Positions 34,882 to 43,414 of a stretch of DNA of 64,000 nt are shown piece after piece (position 1 is the first letter of the stretch; the number at the start of each line of letters is the position of its first letter). Source of the stretch: Salinicoccus sediminis (GTDB lineage: Bacteria > Bacillota > Bacilli > Staphylococcales > Salinicoccaceae); NCBI RefSeq assembly GCF_000986795.1, contig NZ_LAYZ01000025.1, positions 124,001 to 188,000 of the forward strand, given 5' to 3'. The translations under genes and the position numbers were made by a program. The notes under the pieces were generated by a model. The model saw nothing but the letters and a program-made list of their open reading frames with translations. It did not search any database and was not told the DNA's origin.

Positions 34882-35919
34882 CTATTGCTGGACGATCGCT
34901 TCCATACCGGTCGTCTTCTTCTCGATCTCAAGAAGCATGTTGATGGTTGTCATCAGTTCATCGAACTCATCCGGTGTCAGACACTGCTGACCGTCACTCC
35001 ATGCATTTTCAGGGTCCTGGTGCACTTCTATCTGCAGACCGTTCGCACCGGACATTACTGCAGCCTTAGCCATGGAAGGGATGATATGTCTGATCCCGGC
35101 AGCGTGGGATGGATCGATGACGATGGGAAGGTGGGATTCCTTCTGGATGACCGGCACCGTCTGCAGATCAAGCGTGTTTCTTGTTGCCGTTTCGAATGTA
35201 CGGATGCCGCGCTCACAGAAGATGACATTTTCATTGCCGCCCGCCATGATGTACTCGGCGGACATCAGCCACTCTTTCATCGTTGCTGACATGCCGCGCT
35301 TCAGCAGGACCGGCTTATCCGTCTTGCCGATCGCCTTGAGCAGATCGAAATTCTGCATATTGCGTGCGCCGACCTGGATGACATCCACCAGTTCAACGAA
35401 ATCATCGAGGTACTCCGTCGACATCAGTTCAGATACTACCGGCAGGCCTGTCTCCTGCTTGGCAGTCTGAAGAATGCGGAGACCTTCAACACCGAGCCCC
35501 TGGAAAGCGTAAGGGGATGTCCTCGGTTTGAATGCACCGCCCCTCAGTGTATTCGCCCCTGCAGCTTTCAGACGTTTTGCGAGAGCCACTGTGTCTTCTT
35601 CATTCTCGACTGAACACGGTCCTGCACATACCATGAAGTTCTCAGCCCCTACTTTCACACCATCTATATCGATGATGCTGTCGTCTTCATGGAAATGGCG
35701 GTTCGCCTTTTTGTACGGTGCCGAAATACGGTGTGCATCCTCTACTACCTGGAATCTCTTCATGTCGTTTTCCGTAATTTTCGAAGTATCGCCGATCAGC
35801 CCGATGATGGTACGGTTCTTACCGTCTGAACGATGCACCTCGAAACCCGCCTCCTCAATATTTGCCGTCAGCTCCTCGATCTCCTGTTCCCGTGCGCCCT
35901 GCTTTACGTGAATAATCAT
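34882..35919 (-). CDS. aroF: DAHP synthase (3-deoxy-7-phosphoheptulonate synthase)
   Basis: A 345-residue type I-beta DAHP synthase that catalyses the first step of the shikimate pathway. An N-terminal ferredoxin-like regulatory domain (MIIHVKQGAREQEIEEL, about residues 1-70), as in the Tyr/Phe-inhibited Thermotoga enzyme, precedes the barrel. Barrel motifs are AGPCSVENEE, GGAFKPRTSPYAFQGLG, LLKRGMSATMKEWL and IDPSHAAGIR. The ATG is at 35917-35919 after GGGAGG. Expression appears to be controlled by an attenuator in the 290-nt leader. Confidence 0.93.
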   Translation of the reverse strand: MIIHVKQGAREQEIEELTANIEEAGFEVHRSDGKNRTIIGLIGDTSKITENDMKRFQVVEDAHRISAPYKKANRHFHEDDSIIDIDGVKVGAENFMVCAGPCSVENEEDTVALAKRLKAAGANTLRGGAFKPRTSPYAFQGLGVEGLRILQTAKQETGLPVVSELMSTEYLDDFVELVDVIQVGARNMQNFDLLKAIGKTDKPVLLKRGMSATMKEWLMSAEYIMAGGNENVIFCERGIRTFETATRNTLDLQTVPVIQKESHLPIVIDPSHAAGIRHIIPSMAKAAVMSGANGLQIEVHQDPENAWSDGQQCLTPDEFDELMTTINMLLEIEKKTTGMEAIVQQ

Positions 35920-35953
35920 AAAATAAAACCTCCCATTAAATTTTGATAATAAT

Positions 35954-35986
35954 AAAACCGCCACTTATATCTTAAATAAGTGGCGG
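35954..35986 (-). terminator. Attenuator terminator in the DAHP synthase leader
   Basis: On the minus strand CCGCCACTTAT (35986-35976) pairs with ATAAGTGGCGG (35968-35958), followed by TTTTATT, about 35 nt before the aroF start. The stem is 11 bp and GC-rich at its base. Because it lies between promoter and gene, it must be read through for expression. Confidence 0.9.
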
Positions 35987-36018
35987 TGGAGTTTATAAAA
36001 TAATATACAGGTACTCTA

Positions 36019-36029
36019 GCCACTTATTT
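36019..36029 (-). promoter_or_regulatory. Antiterminator half-site of the aromatic attenuator
   Basis: The RNA AAATAAGTGGC (36029-36019) is a perfect 11-nt complement of GCCACTTATTT at 35984-35974, which includes most of the 5' arm of the terminator. Pairing of the two would prevent termination. Confidence 0.75.
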
Positions 36030-36130
36030 AGGATAAATGGCCAGACATCACAAAATGCTTTAGCCATCACTTGATACAAACATAAAGGTTCGTTTTACGT
36101 TTGTACTCAATGTGATGGGTACAAACGGTA

Positions 36131-36184
36131 TCAAAAATAGCTAAAGTAAAATCGATTATGCTGTTGTTGTTTAGTGAGTAACAT
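36131..36184 (-). CDS. Leader peptide rich in Phe/Tyr, controlling DAHP synthase
   Basis: A 17-codon ORF reads MLLTKQQQHNRFYFSYF then TGA. Five of the last six codons are Phe or Tyr. AGAGG lies 9 nt before the ATG, and a consensus promoter lies 35 nt upstream. Its 3' codons can pair with later leader sequence: CTTTAGC with GCTAAAG, and TTGATAC (covering the stop codon) with GTATCAA. A ribosome stalled by low charged tRNA-Phe or tRNA-Tyr would change which helices form. This is the layout of classic leader-peptide attenuators. Confidence 0.8.
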   Translation of the reverse strand: MLLTKQQQHNRFYFSYF

Positions 36185-36218
36185 ATATAATCGCCTCTTT
36201 TGAGATGTGTTGAGAGTA

Positions 36219-36247
36219 ATTATATAGCGGCCATATTGTTTTGTCAA
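36219..36247 (-). promoter_or_regulatory. Strong promoter of the aromatic leader-aroF operon
   Basis: TTGACA (36247-36242), 17 bp, TATAAT (36224-36219) on the minus strand; both hexamers are perfect consensus. The start point is near 36212. Confidence 0.9.
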
Positions 36248-36271
36248 TACAGAATTATCAGAAATATTGCA

Positions 36272-36300
36272 TTGCGTATAAATTTGTTTACGTTTATACT
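36272..36300 (+). promoter_or_regulatory. Likely promoter of tyrA
   Basis: TTGCGT (36272-36277), 17 bp, TATACT (36295-36300), 31 bp before the tyrA start. It is back-to-back with the aroF promoter. Confidence 0.55.
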
Positions 36301-36331
36301 AATCTAATACATTGGAAGTGGAGGTCCATTC

Positions 36332-37195
36332 ATGAAAATTGTAATTGCAGGACTCGGAAACATCGGCGGGTCATTCGCCCTTGCCATAAAATCGAATGCA
36401 CCTGAACATGAAGTATATGCAATTGATATTGATGCAGAATCACTCAGGGATGCTGAAGACGGCGGATTGATCAGAAAAGGGTTTGAAAGTCCCGAAGCAA
36501 TCATCCCGCATGCCGACCTGATCATCTTTTCAGTCTATCCCATGACCCTGAAATCTCTGGTTGCCGAGTATGCCCCCTATTTCAAGGAAAATGTCGTACT
36601 GACGGATGTCACGGGAGTGAAACGCTCCATCATAGAAGAAATCGAACCGCTGCTGTCTGACGACGCCGATTTTATCTTTGGTCATCCCATGGCCGGCCGG
36701 GAGAACAGAGGCCTTTCATTCGCGAGCGGTGAAGTGTTCCGGGACGCAAACTACCTGTTCACACCCACGCCGGGGAACAAGCCGGAAAATATTGAAATGC
36801 TCACTGCGTTCGTCAGGGAAATCGGTTTTAGGAATGTGACATCAATTACGCCGGATTTCCATGATGAAGTCATCGGCTTCACCAGCCAGCTGGCGCACGT
36901 CATCGCGGTATCTCTCATCAACAGCGACGACCCGGTCCGGGATACGAAAGCATATACGGGGGACAGCTACAGGGATCTTACACGCATTACCAACATCAAC
37001 GAGAAATTATGGCCAGAACTCTTCATCATGAATAAAGATCATCTTCTCAATCATATCGACGGCTTCAAAGAGCAGCTCGACCAGCTGACAAAAGCCATTG
37101 AAAACGAAGATGTGGAGACGATGCAGGAAATGATGATAGAATCACGGCACCGCTATCATGACCTTCATAACCTGGATGAATCAGACTGGACATAA
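36332..37195 (+). CDS. tyrA: Prephenate dehydrogenase
   Basis: A 287-residue enzyme that converts prephenate to hydroxyphenylpyruvate for tyrosine. It has an N-terminal Rossmann motif GLGNIGGSFA (residues 7-16), the prephenate-site block FGHPMAGRENRG near residue 115, and SQLAHVIAVSL near residue 185. It lacks the C-terminal ACT domain of the 370-residue Bacillus/Staphylococcus enzymes. The ATG follows GGAGG. It is divergent from the DAHP synthase operon. Confidence 0.9.
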   Translation: MKIVIAGLGNIGGSFALAIKSNAPEHEVYAIDIDAESLRDAEDGGLIRKGFESPEAIIPHADLIIFSVYPMTLKSLVAEYAPYFKENVVLTDVTGVKRSIIEEIEPLLSDDADFIFGHPMAGRENRGLSFASGEVFRDANYLFTPTPGNKPENIEMLTAFVREIGFRNVTSITPDFHDEVIGFTSQLAHVIAVSLINSDDPVRDTKAYTGDSYRDLTRITNINEKLWPELFIMNKDHLLNHIDGFKEQLDQLTKAIENEDVETMQEMMIESRHRYHDLHNLDESDWT

Positions 37196-37196
37196 G

Positions 37197-37228
37197 AAAC
37201 GGGGATTGGCTAAAGCCAATCCCCGTTT
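37197..37228. terminator. Bidirectional terminator, tyrA / guaC
   Basis: AAACGGGGATTGGC / GCCAATCCCCGTTT with a TAAA loop between convergent genes. Confidence 0.85.
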
Positions 37229-37235
37229 CTTCATA

Positions 37236-38219
37236 TCAATAGACTTTATCCCCATTGAAAATGGAGTTTTTAACCATTACATAATCCACCGTACGGATCG
37301 CCTCAAGGGTGTTTCCCCCTGCATAGGAAATCGATGACTGCAGATCCTGCTGCATTTCAACCAGTGTATCTTTGAGGGGCCCTTTATAATCCACGAACAT
37401 CTTTTTCCCTTCGACGTTTTTCTTCTCGCCTTTTTGGAATTCAGATGCTGAACCGAAATATTCTTTGTATTTCCTGCCATCCCTTTCAACAGTCTCTCCC
37501 GGCGATTCCTCATGACCTGCAAACAGAGAGCCTATCATGACCATCGAAGCACCGAAGCGGACCGACTTGGCGATATCCCCATGTGTCCTTATGCCCCCGT
37601 CGGCAATGATCGGTTTTGTGGCAGCCTTTGCACACCAGCGCAGGGCAGCAAGTTGCCATCCACCCGTGCCAAAACCGGTTTTGACCTTGGTAATACACAC
37701 TTTGCCCGGTCCGATGCCTACTTTTGTCGCATCCGCACCTGCATGTTCCAGCTCACGTACCGCTTCAGGTGTGCCGACATTTCCGGCAATGAGGAATGTT
37801 TCCGGTATGTGTTCTTTGATGTATTCGATCATCCTGATTACAGCATTCGAATGCCCGTGTGCGATATCTATTGTCATATACTCAGGGACGAGTCCTTCCG
37901 ATTGAAGCTGATCGATAAATGCATACTCCTCTTCTTTGACGCCTACACTGATTGAGGCTATCAGATTTTTGGAGTGCATATCATTTATAAAATTGATGCG
38001 ATCCTCCGGCTGGAAACGGTGCATTATATAGAAATAGCCTTTTTCAGCCAGGGTCAGGGCAATCTTTTCATCAATGATGGTCTGCATATTTGCCGGCACG
38101 ACAGGAAGTTTGAAAGTATGGTTTCCAAGCGTTATGGATGTATCACATTCCGAACGGCTGTTTACGATACACTTATTAGGAATCAGCTGAATATCTTCAT
38201 AATCAAATACATTATCCAT
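37236..38219 (-). CDS. guaC: GMP reductase
   Basis: A 327-residue IMPDH/GMPR barrel without CBS domains, which marks it as GMP reductase (GMP to IMP, NADPH). The catalytic Cys is in [17 protein letters not shown] near residue 174, and [19 protein letters not shown] lies near residue 205. The length matches the GuaC2 form of Gram-positive bacteria. The ATG follows AAAGGGG. No purine riboswitch is visible in the 218-bp upstream region. Confidence 0.93.
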   Translation of the reverse strand: MDNVFDYEDIQLIPNKCIVNSRSECDTSITLGNHTFKLPVVPANMQTIIDEKIALTLAEKGYFYIMHRFQPEDRINFINDMHSKNLIASISVGVKEEEYAFIDQLQSEGLVPEYMTIDIAHGHSNAVIRMIEYIKEHIPETFLIAGNVGTPEAVRELEHAGADATKVGIGPGKVCITKVKTGFGTGGWQLAALRWCAKAATKPIIADGGIRTHGDIAKSVRFGASMVMIGSLFAGHEESPGETVERDGRKYKEYFGSASEFQKGEKKNVEGKKMFVDYKGPLKDTLVEMQQDLQSSISYAGGNTLEAIRTVDYVMVKNSIFNGDKVY

Positions 38220-38377
38220 GGTTTTTACCCCTTTAATACGAATATTATGGCTAGAATCATTAATATTTGTTCGCCATTCGGTATTTTAGGTCATTTCCAG
38301 GATAAAGTCAATCCATAGCATATATATAATTATTCCCAGTTTTTAATATAATTTTTATGCAATATTTTAAATATTTA

Positions 38378-38406
38378 TTTGATTTTCAGTGTTTTTATTG
38401 TATAAT
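38378..38406 (+). promoter_or_regulatory. Probable argF promoter
   Basis: TTTGAT (38378-38383), 17 bp, TATAAT (38401-38406), about 30 bp before the argF start region. Confidence 0.55.
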
Positions 38407-38438
38407 AATTTTTAATTACTTTTTTAGGAGATGATTTC

Positions 38439-39460
38439 TTGGGGCGGCAAAACAATTAAAACTGGTTAACTTTCAAAGCAGAAACTTTTTAAAGGAATAT
38501 GACTTTGATAAAGAAGAGCTTGAGACGCTTATCGACTTCGCGGAACATCTTAAAACTAAAGAGAAGCACGGTATCCCGCAGCGATTCATGAGCGGGAAGC
38601 AAATTGCACTTATTTTTGAAAAACAGTCCACGAGGACCAGATCCGCTTTCACTGTAGCTGCCGGAAAGCTCGGGGCCACTGTTGAATACCTTAATAAGAA
38701 TGACTTACAGCTTGGAGCCAAGGAGTCCGTAGAGGATACGGCAAAAGTACTGGGTTCCATGTTCGACGGTATTGCCTTCAGAGGCTTTGAACAGCAGACG
38801 GTCGAAGCGCTTGGAGAACATTCCGGCATCCCTGTCTGGAATGCCCTGACCAATGACTGGCATCCGACACAGATGCTCGCTGATTTCCTGACAATCAAGG
38901 AACATCTTGGTACTTATCAAGGTAAAACCGTCACGTTTGTTGGCGACGGCAGAAATAACGTGGCACATTCCCTGCTCGTTACCGGAGCGATACTCGGTGT
39001 GGATATCAATATTGTGGCGCCTGATTCCCTGCAGCCTGAACTTTCCGTTCAAAAGCTGGCAAAAGAACTTCAGGAAATCTCAGGCAGTAAATCACTGATT
39101 ACCGCGAATGTCGAGGCAGGCATCATAGGCAGTGATGTAATCTATACCGATGTCTGGTGTTCGATGGGTGAAGAGGAACAGCTGGATGAAAGATATAAAC
39201 TTCTGAACACATATCAGGTCAACCAGGACATGATTGATCTGACCGGTAAACCAGATACTATTTTTCTGCACTGTCTCCCGGCCATCCATAACACTGAAAC
39301 CGACATCGGAAAGATGGTATATGAGAAATTCGGGGAAAATGGTTTTGAAGTTTCTGATGAAGTGTTCAGAGCCGGATACTCCAAAGTCTTTGAACAGGCG
39401 GAAAACCGCATGCATACGATCAAAGCTTTGATGGCCGTGACATGCGGAGAAGTTTATTAG
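38439..39460 (+). CDS. argF: Ornithine carbamoyltransferase with apparent frameshift at codon 2
   Basis: It makes citrulline from ornithine and carbamoyl phosphate. STRTRSAF (carbamoyl-phosphate site), HPTQMLADF and FLHCLP are intact. The coding frame extends upstream of ATG 38588 through [20 protein letters not shown], a normal OTC N-terminus, but reaches a stop (TGA at 38432) without ATG, GTG or TTG. The only start with a good Shine-Dalgarno (AGGAG, 8 nt) is TTG 38439, one base out of frame. Adding one G to GGGG (38441-38444) gives M-G-A-A-K-Q-L-K and restores a protein of about 340 residues, the family length. Confidence 0.85.
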
Positions 39461-39481
39461 AAAAGTTTCTATAGGAACACA

Positions 39482-39521
39482 AAAATGGACCGTGCCCCTT
39501 ATGGGAGCTGCGGTCCATTTT
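39482..39521. terminator. Bidirectional terminator after argF
   Basis: AAAATGGACCG / CGGTCCATTTT outer arms with an inner CCC/GGG pair; T runs on both strands. Confidence 0.8.
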
Positions 39522-40140
39522 CATCTCTCATGCCTTTTTCTGTTGTAAGCAGTACATAGAAGATGCTGCCGAGAATCCACCACTGCATAAGTGTCAATGC
39601 CAGTATACTCTCTCCGTTGAAAATGAAGAAGCGGATGACCATCTGCGCGATGAAAAGCGTTATGAACACCATCAGTATTGCCCTGAACCTGTTCCAGGTA
39701 AAGTAGATTGCAATCAGGGCGGCAAGCGATGCGACAGCCATGATGATATACGGCGGCTGCGTGATCAGCCTGAGTTCGAACACACCATATAACGTTATGA
39801 ATGCAACGCTGAAAATGCTGTATGACTCTGCATAGAACAGGCTGTTGGAACGGTATGCCATATAGATGAACATGACAATCATCCCCATCAGCAGTCCCGG
39901 CTGGCCACCGTTATAATAAAATACACTTAAAGGCTCCCCAATGAATGCATTCCAATTGAAGATAATATAGGAGAATTTATATATCAGAAAAAGGATGATT
40001 GCTGCATTCAGCCAATGACTGAACAGATGTTTCTTTTCTTCCGAATTCCAGATCATCATATAGGAGATCAGGAACGCCGCTGCCAGAGCGACATACATAG
40101 ATGGAATTTCAAAGGATCCTATTGTAAATGATTCAAGCAT
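39499..40140 (-). CDS. Multi-pass membrane protein of unknown function
   Basis: A 213-residue hydrophobic protein with about seven helices. The ATG 40138-40140 is preceded by GGACGG. The segment FYYNGGQPGLLMGMI vaguely recalls the glycine-rich loop of prolipoprotein diacylglyceryl transferase, but the Lgt catalytic signature is missing. The frame continues upstream to the SDR stop without an alternative RBS as good. It is probably co-transcribed with the upstream SDR gene. Confidence 0.65.
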   Translation of the reverse strand: MLESFTIGSFEIPSMYVALAAAFLISYMMIWNSEEKKHLFSHWLNAAIILFLIYKFSYIIFNWNAFIGEPLSVFYYNGGQPGLLMGMIVMFIYMAYRSNSLFYAESYSIFSVAFITLYGVFELRLITQPPYIIMAVASLAALIAIYFTWNRFRAILMVFITLFIAQMVIRFFIFNGESILALTLMQWWILGSIFYVLLTTEKGMRDENGPQLP

Positions 40141-40221
40141 TATATCCGTCCTATCCGAAAGTGATGACGTCTCATACATGATGACATTATCCCGCTCTGA
40201 AATAAAGCAGTATGCACACAC

Positions 40222-41046
40222 CTATTTCAACCGCTTCATACCTTCTTGTATTACAAAGTCATAAGCCGCGGCAGGAAGCAGCCTGCCCAGAGCTGTCAGA
40301 CCGAGTGACCCTTTCGTCGTCCTGTATATGGGCTTGACCTTTTCCCCGACAAGCGCCCTGACCATGACATCCCGTGTCTCTTCAGGCCCCGGTGCCCGCT
40401 GTAATGCACTAAGCATGTACTGCTTCACTTCTTTCATCAGAGGGGCATACGCCCCGCCTTCTGTATTGATATAGTTTTTATCCAGGGCCACAGTGCCGAA
40501 AGGTGTATTCACCACACCCGGCTCAATCATTACGACATCTATGCCGAATGACTTCACTTCCTGTCGCAATGCAATTCCCAAAGCTTTGATGCTGTGCTTT
40601 GTTGCAGCATAGTACCCCATCCCCGCACTCGATACATGTGCAGCCGTTGAACTTGTGATGACGATGCGTCCCCCCTTCTTCTTTCTCATGCCGGGAAGTA
40701 CAGCACGGATCGTTTCCACTGCACCGAAAACATTGACCTCAAACTGCCGGAGTACAGCTTCTTTTGGAACTTCCTCCACAGGGCCATACACCCCGTAACC
40801 TGCATTGACGAGCACAGCGTCTATCTCCCCCACCTCATCTTCTATCTTTCGTCTGACCGAGTGCACCTCAGCACTGTCCGTTACATCCAATGGAAAGGCA
40901 TATCCTCCCTCTTTGACAAGGATATCCAGCAATTCATGCCTTCTGGCACTGACACAAATTTTATGTTCCGTATTTCTCAGCAGTTTCAGCGCAGTCGCCA
41001 TGCCAAACCCACTCGAGGCACCGGTTATCCAGATTACCTTTTTCAT
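40222..41046 (-). CDS. SDR family NAD(P)-dependent oxidoreductase
   Basis: A 274-residue classical short-chain dehydrogenase. WITGASSGFGMATAL is the cofactor loop (residues 6-20), VNAGYG takes the place of NNAG, and YYAATKHSIKALG is the catalytic Tyr-Lys near residue 145. The C-terminal LLPAAAYDFVIQEGMK is typical of the YusZ-like group acting on lipophilic ketones. RBS GGGGAGGAG precedes ATG 41046. Substrate unknown. Confidence 0.86.
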   Translation of the reverse strand: MKKVIWITGASSGFGMATALKLLRNTEHKICVSARRHELLDILVKEGGYAFPLDVTDSAEVHSVRRKIEDEVGEIDAVLVNAGYGVYGPVEEVPKEAVLRQFEVNVFGAVETIRAVLPGMRKKKGGRIVITSSTAAHVSSAGMGYYAATKHSIKALGIALRQEVKSFGIDVVMIEPGVVNTPFGTVALDKNYINTEGGAYAPLMKEVKQYMLSALQRAPGPEETRDVMVRALVGEKVKPIYRTTKGSLGLTALGRLLPAAAYDFVIQEGMKRLK

Positions 41047-41065
41047 TTTCAGTTCTCCTCCCCTT

Positions 41066-41102
41066 AAAAATTAAAACGTCCTCTTTAAACAAAAGGACGT
41101 TC
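41066..41102 (-). terminator. Terminator of the AI-2E family transporter gene
   Basis: AACGTCCT/AGGACGTT arms and TTTTAATTTTT on the minus strand. Confidence 0.75.
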
Positions 41103-41110
41103 GCCAATAA

Positions 41111-42196
41111 TCATGCTCTGCCGGACAATGTTTTGTAAATACTTCTTCTGTAACGCCATAAGTTCTTTACCCCCGCTTTCGCTTTGACTACTGCGTAAAA
41201 AGGTATGGCAGTGAGCATTCCTGCAAAGCCTGCGATATTGCCTGCCGCCAGCACTATTGTAATGATGGTCAGAGGATGCAGATGGAGCTTCTGTCCCATA
41301 ACGTTGGGCGTTACTATATTGCCGTCTATCTGCTGCGCCACCAAAGTCACTGCCGCCACCCATACCCCCAGCAAAGGATCCTGGATAAGACCCATGATAA
41401 GTGCCGGAGCAAATGCAATCCACGGACCGACAAACGGTATGATGTTCATGAACAAAGCAAATAACGCGAGCAGTATGGCGTAATCCAGACCAATGAGAAC
41501 ATATCCCGTATAAAGCATTACAGCAAGGATGATGCTTACCAGGACTTGTCCCTGTATGAATGCCTTCAGTGTAAAATCTATATCAGACAGAAGCTCATTC
41601 AGGAATTGTCTGACCGTCCCGCGGAACGGGGACACCACTGCAGGTATGAATTTTTCATGATCCTTCAGCATGAAGAACAAAAAGAAGGGCACGAGGATAA
41701 GCATCACCAGCACCCCTGCCGTGTTGGCCAGGAATGTAATGATTTTTGCCGACAGACCCTGCATTATTTCATTTGCCTGACCGACTACCTTATCCACCTG
41801 TTCCCTGACATCAAACGGCAGACGTTCTCTCTGTGACATCAGAAATTCGAAAAGTTCTTCGAATTCATTCAGCAGATAAGGAGTCCTCTCCATCAAATGC
41901 TCGGCTTCGCTGACAATCATCGGCACAATGATCGAACCGAGTCCTGAGAGAACCAGCACAACCAGTATGAAAATCATGATCGTGCTTAACAGACGTCCTG
42001 CTTTATGGTGCTCGAGGAACCTCTGGACCGGCTCGGTTATATAATACAGCAGACCTCCCAGAAGCAACGGATAAAATACCGTCATCAGTGTTATATATAC
42101 CGGTTCGAATATCACCTGGACCTGTATCGTCAGAGCGACGATTACCAGTGTGATGATTATTGCTATTCCCGTCTGAAACCAGTTCTTCTGCATCAT
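41111..42196 (-). CDS. AI-2E family (PerM/UPF0118) transporter
   Basis: A 361-residue protein with about eight helices. IPFVGPWIAFAPALIMGLIQ near residue 253 and LVAQQIDGNIVTPNVMGQKL near residue 283 are family hallmarks. Members have been linked to autoinducer-2 export or to Na+/H+ exchange; the role here cannot be told. It is followed by its own terminator and preceded, 47 nt upstream, by the MerR-like gene. Confidence 0.87.
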   Translation of the reverse strand: MMQKNWFQTGIAIIITLVIVALTIQVQVIFEPVYITLMTVFYPLLLGGLLYYITEPVQRFLEHHKAGRLLSTIMIFILVVLVLSGLGSIIVPMIVSEAEHLMERTPYLLNEFEELFEFLMSQRERLPFDVREQVDKVVGQANEIMQGLSAKIITFLANTAGVLVMLILVPFFLFFMLKDHEKFIPAVVSPFRGTVRQFLNELLSDIDFTLKAFIQGQVLVSIILAVMLYTGYVLIGLDYAILLALFALFMNIIPFVGPWIAFAPALIMGLIQDPLLGVWVAAVTLVAQQIDGNIVTPNVMGQKLHLHPLTIITIVLAAGNIAGFAGMLTAIPFYAVVKAKAGVKNLWRYRRSIYKTLSGRA

Positions 42197-42243
42197 ATAG
42201 TCTGCTTCCTTTATCGATATTGCAGTCCGATTCCATTCGTCTG

Positions 42244-43032
42244 CTATTTCTTGAAGATGCTGAATAACTTACTGAAGTATCCCCCTTTTTCCTCCTCTTT
42301 TCCGGCATCTGTATCTTCTTCACGATCGTTTTGTTCCCTGTCCTGCCCTTCATCGTTGCCATAACTGCTCATATCAATATTGGAAGCCTTGGAATCTGCA
42401 GCCGTCTCCGGTTCTTCAGCCGGAATATCTTCTCTGACAATCTCTTCCTGCGGGATCTCCTCAGCTTCCTTCTGTACAGAACTTTTTTCATCCGCCACTT
42501 CTTCCATGGACTGGCCTTCATCCAGTTCTGCTGAAACCTCTGCGTCCTCCCAGTCCGGGGACTGCTCTCCATCAGAACTGCTGCGATATTCAAGAGACAA
42601 AGGCTCATTATATTTACTGTAGGCTTCGAGCCTTTCAACAAGATGATTTACATTATGTTTCAGTTCACGGTTTTCCTGCTGCATTGTTTCGAGTTTGTCC
42701 ATCACAGCACCGATCATTCTGTTTATATCGTTATTAGTAACGCTCGCAGGCGCATTTTCCCCTTTCTCATAAACAATATGCGGTACTTTCTCAATGATTT
42801 CATCGGCTGCTGTCTCCAGTGTATAGCCGGGCTGTTTTGCAAGCTTTATGAATTCTTTCAGCACAGCGATATCTTCCTGTGAAAAAAGGCGTCTGTTATG
42901 TTCATCTTTTGCGACTTCATATTTTCTCTCTTCGAGCATTCTTACATATTTACGAACATTCTGATCGGAAAGTTCCACCATATCTTTTACTTGAGCTGTT
43001 GTGTAATATACTGCGTGATTAGTTTCTCTCAT
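42244..43032 (-). CDS. MerR-type DNA-binding protein with coiled coil, acidic linker and amphipathic C-terminus
   Basis: A 262-residue protein. Residues about 8-75 form a MerR-like winged helix (YYTTAQVKDMVELSDQNVRK and RRLFSQEDIAVLKEFIKLA). Residues about 105-145 look coiled-coil (MDKLETMQQENRELKHNVNH), and about 155-245 is a long, very acidic, disordered stretch. The last residues, GGYFSKLFSIFKK, would form an amphipathic basic helix. This layout resembles DNA-to-membrane tethers such as RacA, more than a metabolite-sensing MerR. Start ATG 43030-43032 has GGGAGA 10 nt upstream. Confidence 0.75.
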   Translation of the reverse strand: MRETNHAVYYTTAQVKDMVELSDQNVRKYVRMLEERKYEVAKDEHNRRLFSQEDIAVLKEFIKLAKQPGYTLETAADEIIEKVPHIVYEKGENAPASVTNNDINRMIGAVMDKLETMQQENRELKHNVNHLVERLEAYSKYNEPLSLEYRSSSDGEQSPDWEDAEVSAELDEGQSMEEVADEKSSVQKEAEEIPQEEIVREDIPAEEPETAADSKASNIDMSSYGNDEGQDREQNDREEDTDAGKEEEKGGYFSKLFSIFKK

Positions 43033-43110
43033 ATGTAACCAGTCTCCCATTATTTTATCGTTATTTAATATTATAACTTTTATAAGCAGTCTTTTCCACC
43101 TTTTGTTCAA

Positions 43111-43149
43111 ATCATAATATAACTTAGTTTATAATGATGTTATTATGAT
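43111..43149. promoter_or_regulatory. Inverted repeat ATCATAATA / TATTATGAT upstream of the MerR-like gene
   Basis: Perfect 9-bp arms (43111-43119 and 43141-43149) are separated by 21 bp in the region before the MerR-like gene, a candidate autoregulatory site. The rest of the region to 43361 holds short repeats of AAGGCTTT (43183-43205) and an AT-rich run, and no convincing gene. Confidence 0.35.
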
Positions 43150-43361
43150 GGTGCGACCGGCGTTACTTATTTCGATTCAAAGGCTTTATAAAGGCTTTTA
43201 AGGACGATATAAAAGGTTTTAAAAAATATTTTTCAGTTGTTTTTGTAATGTTTGTTAAGCATTGGATATGTTGCCGAAAAAAATGATTTTTGCCGTTTTC
43301 ATTGTGCGCACGGCATTATATTCTTTCGTTTCGGATAATTTGAATTTATCAGATAATACCA

Positions 43362-43390
43362 TTGACTTTATCTATTTTAATTTGTATATT
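43362..43390 (+). promoter_or_regulatory. Promoter of the T-box-metI-metC operon
   Basis: TTGACT (43362-43367), 17 bp, TATATT (43385-43390). Confidence 0.75.
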
Positions 43391-43414
43391 AATCTAAACT
43401 TACAGTTTAAATAT

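Noticed and set aside
35920-35964. 15-codon N-terminal extension of DAHP synthase
   Set aside because: It overlaps the attenuator terminator; ATG 35919 has GGGAGG and matches the family start.
38236-38275. Possible PurR boxes (CGAA ... TTCG) before guaC
   Set aside because: The half-sites are degenerate and their spacing is about 3 bp longer than the usual PurBox pair.
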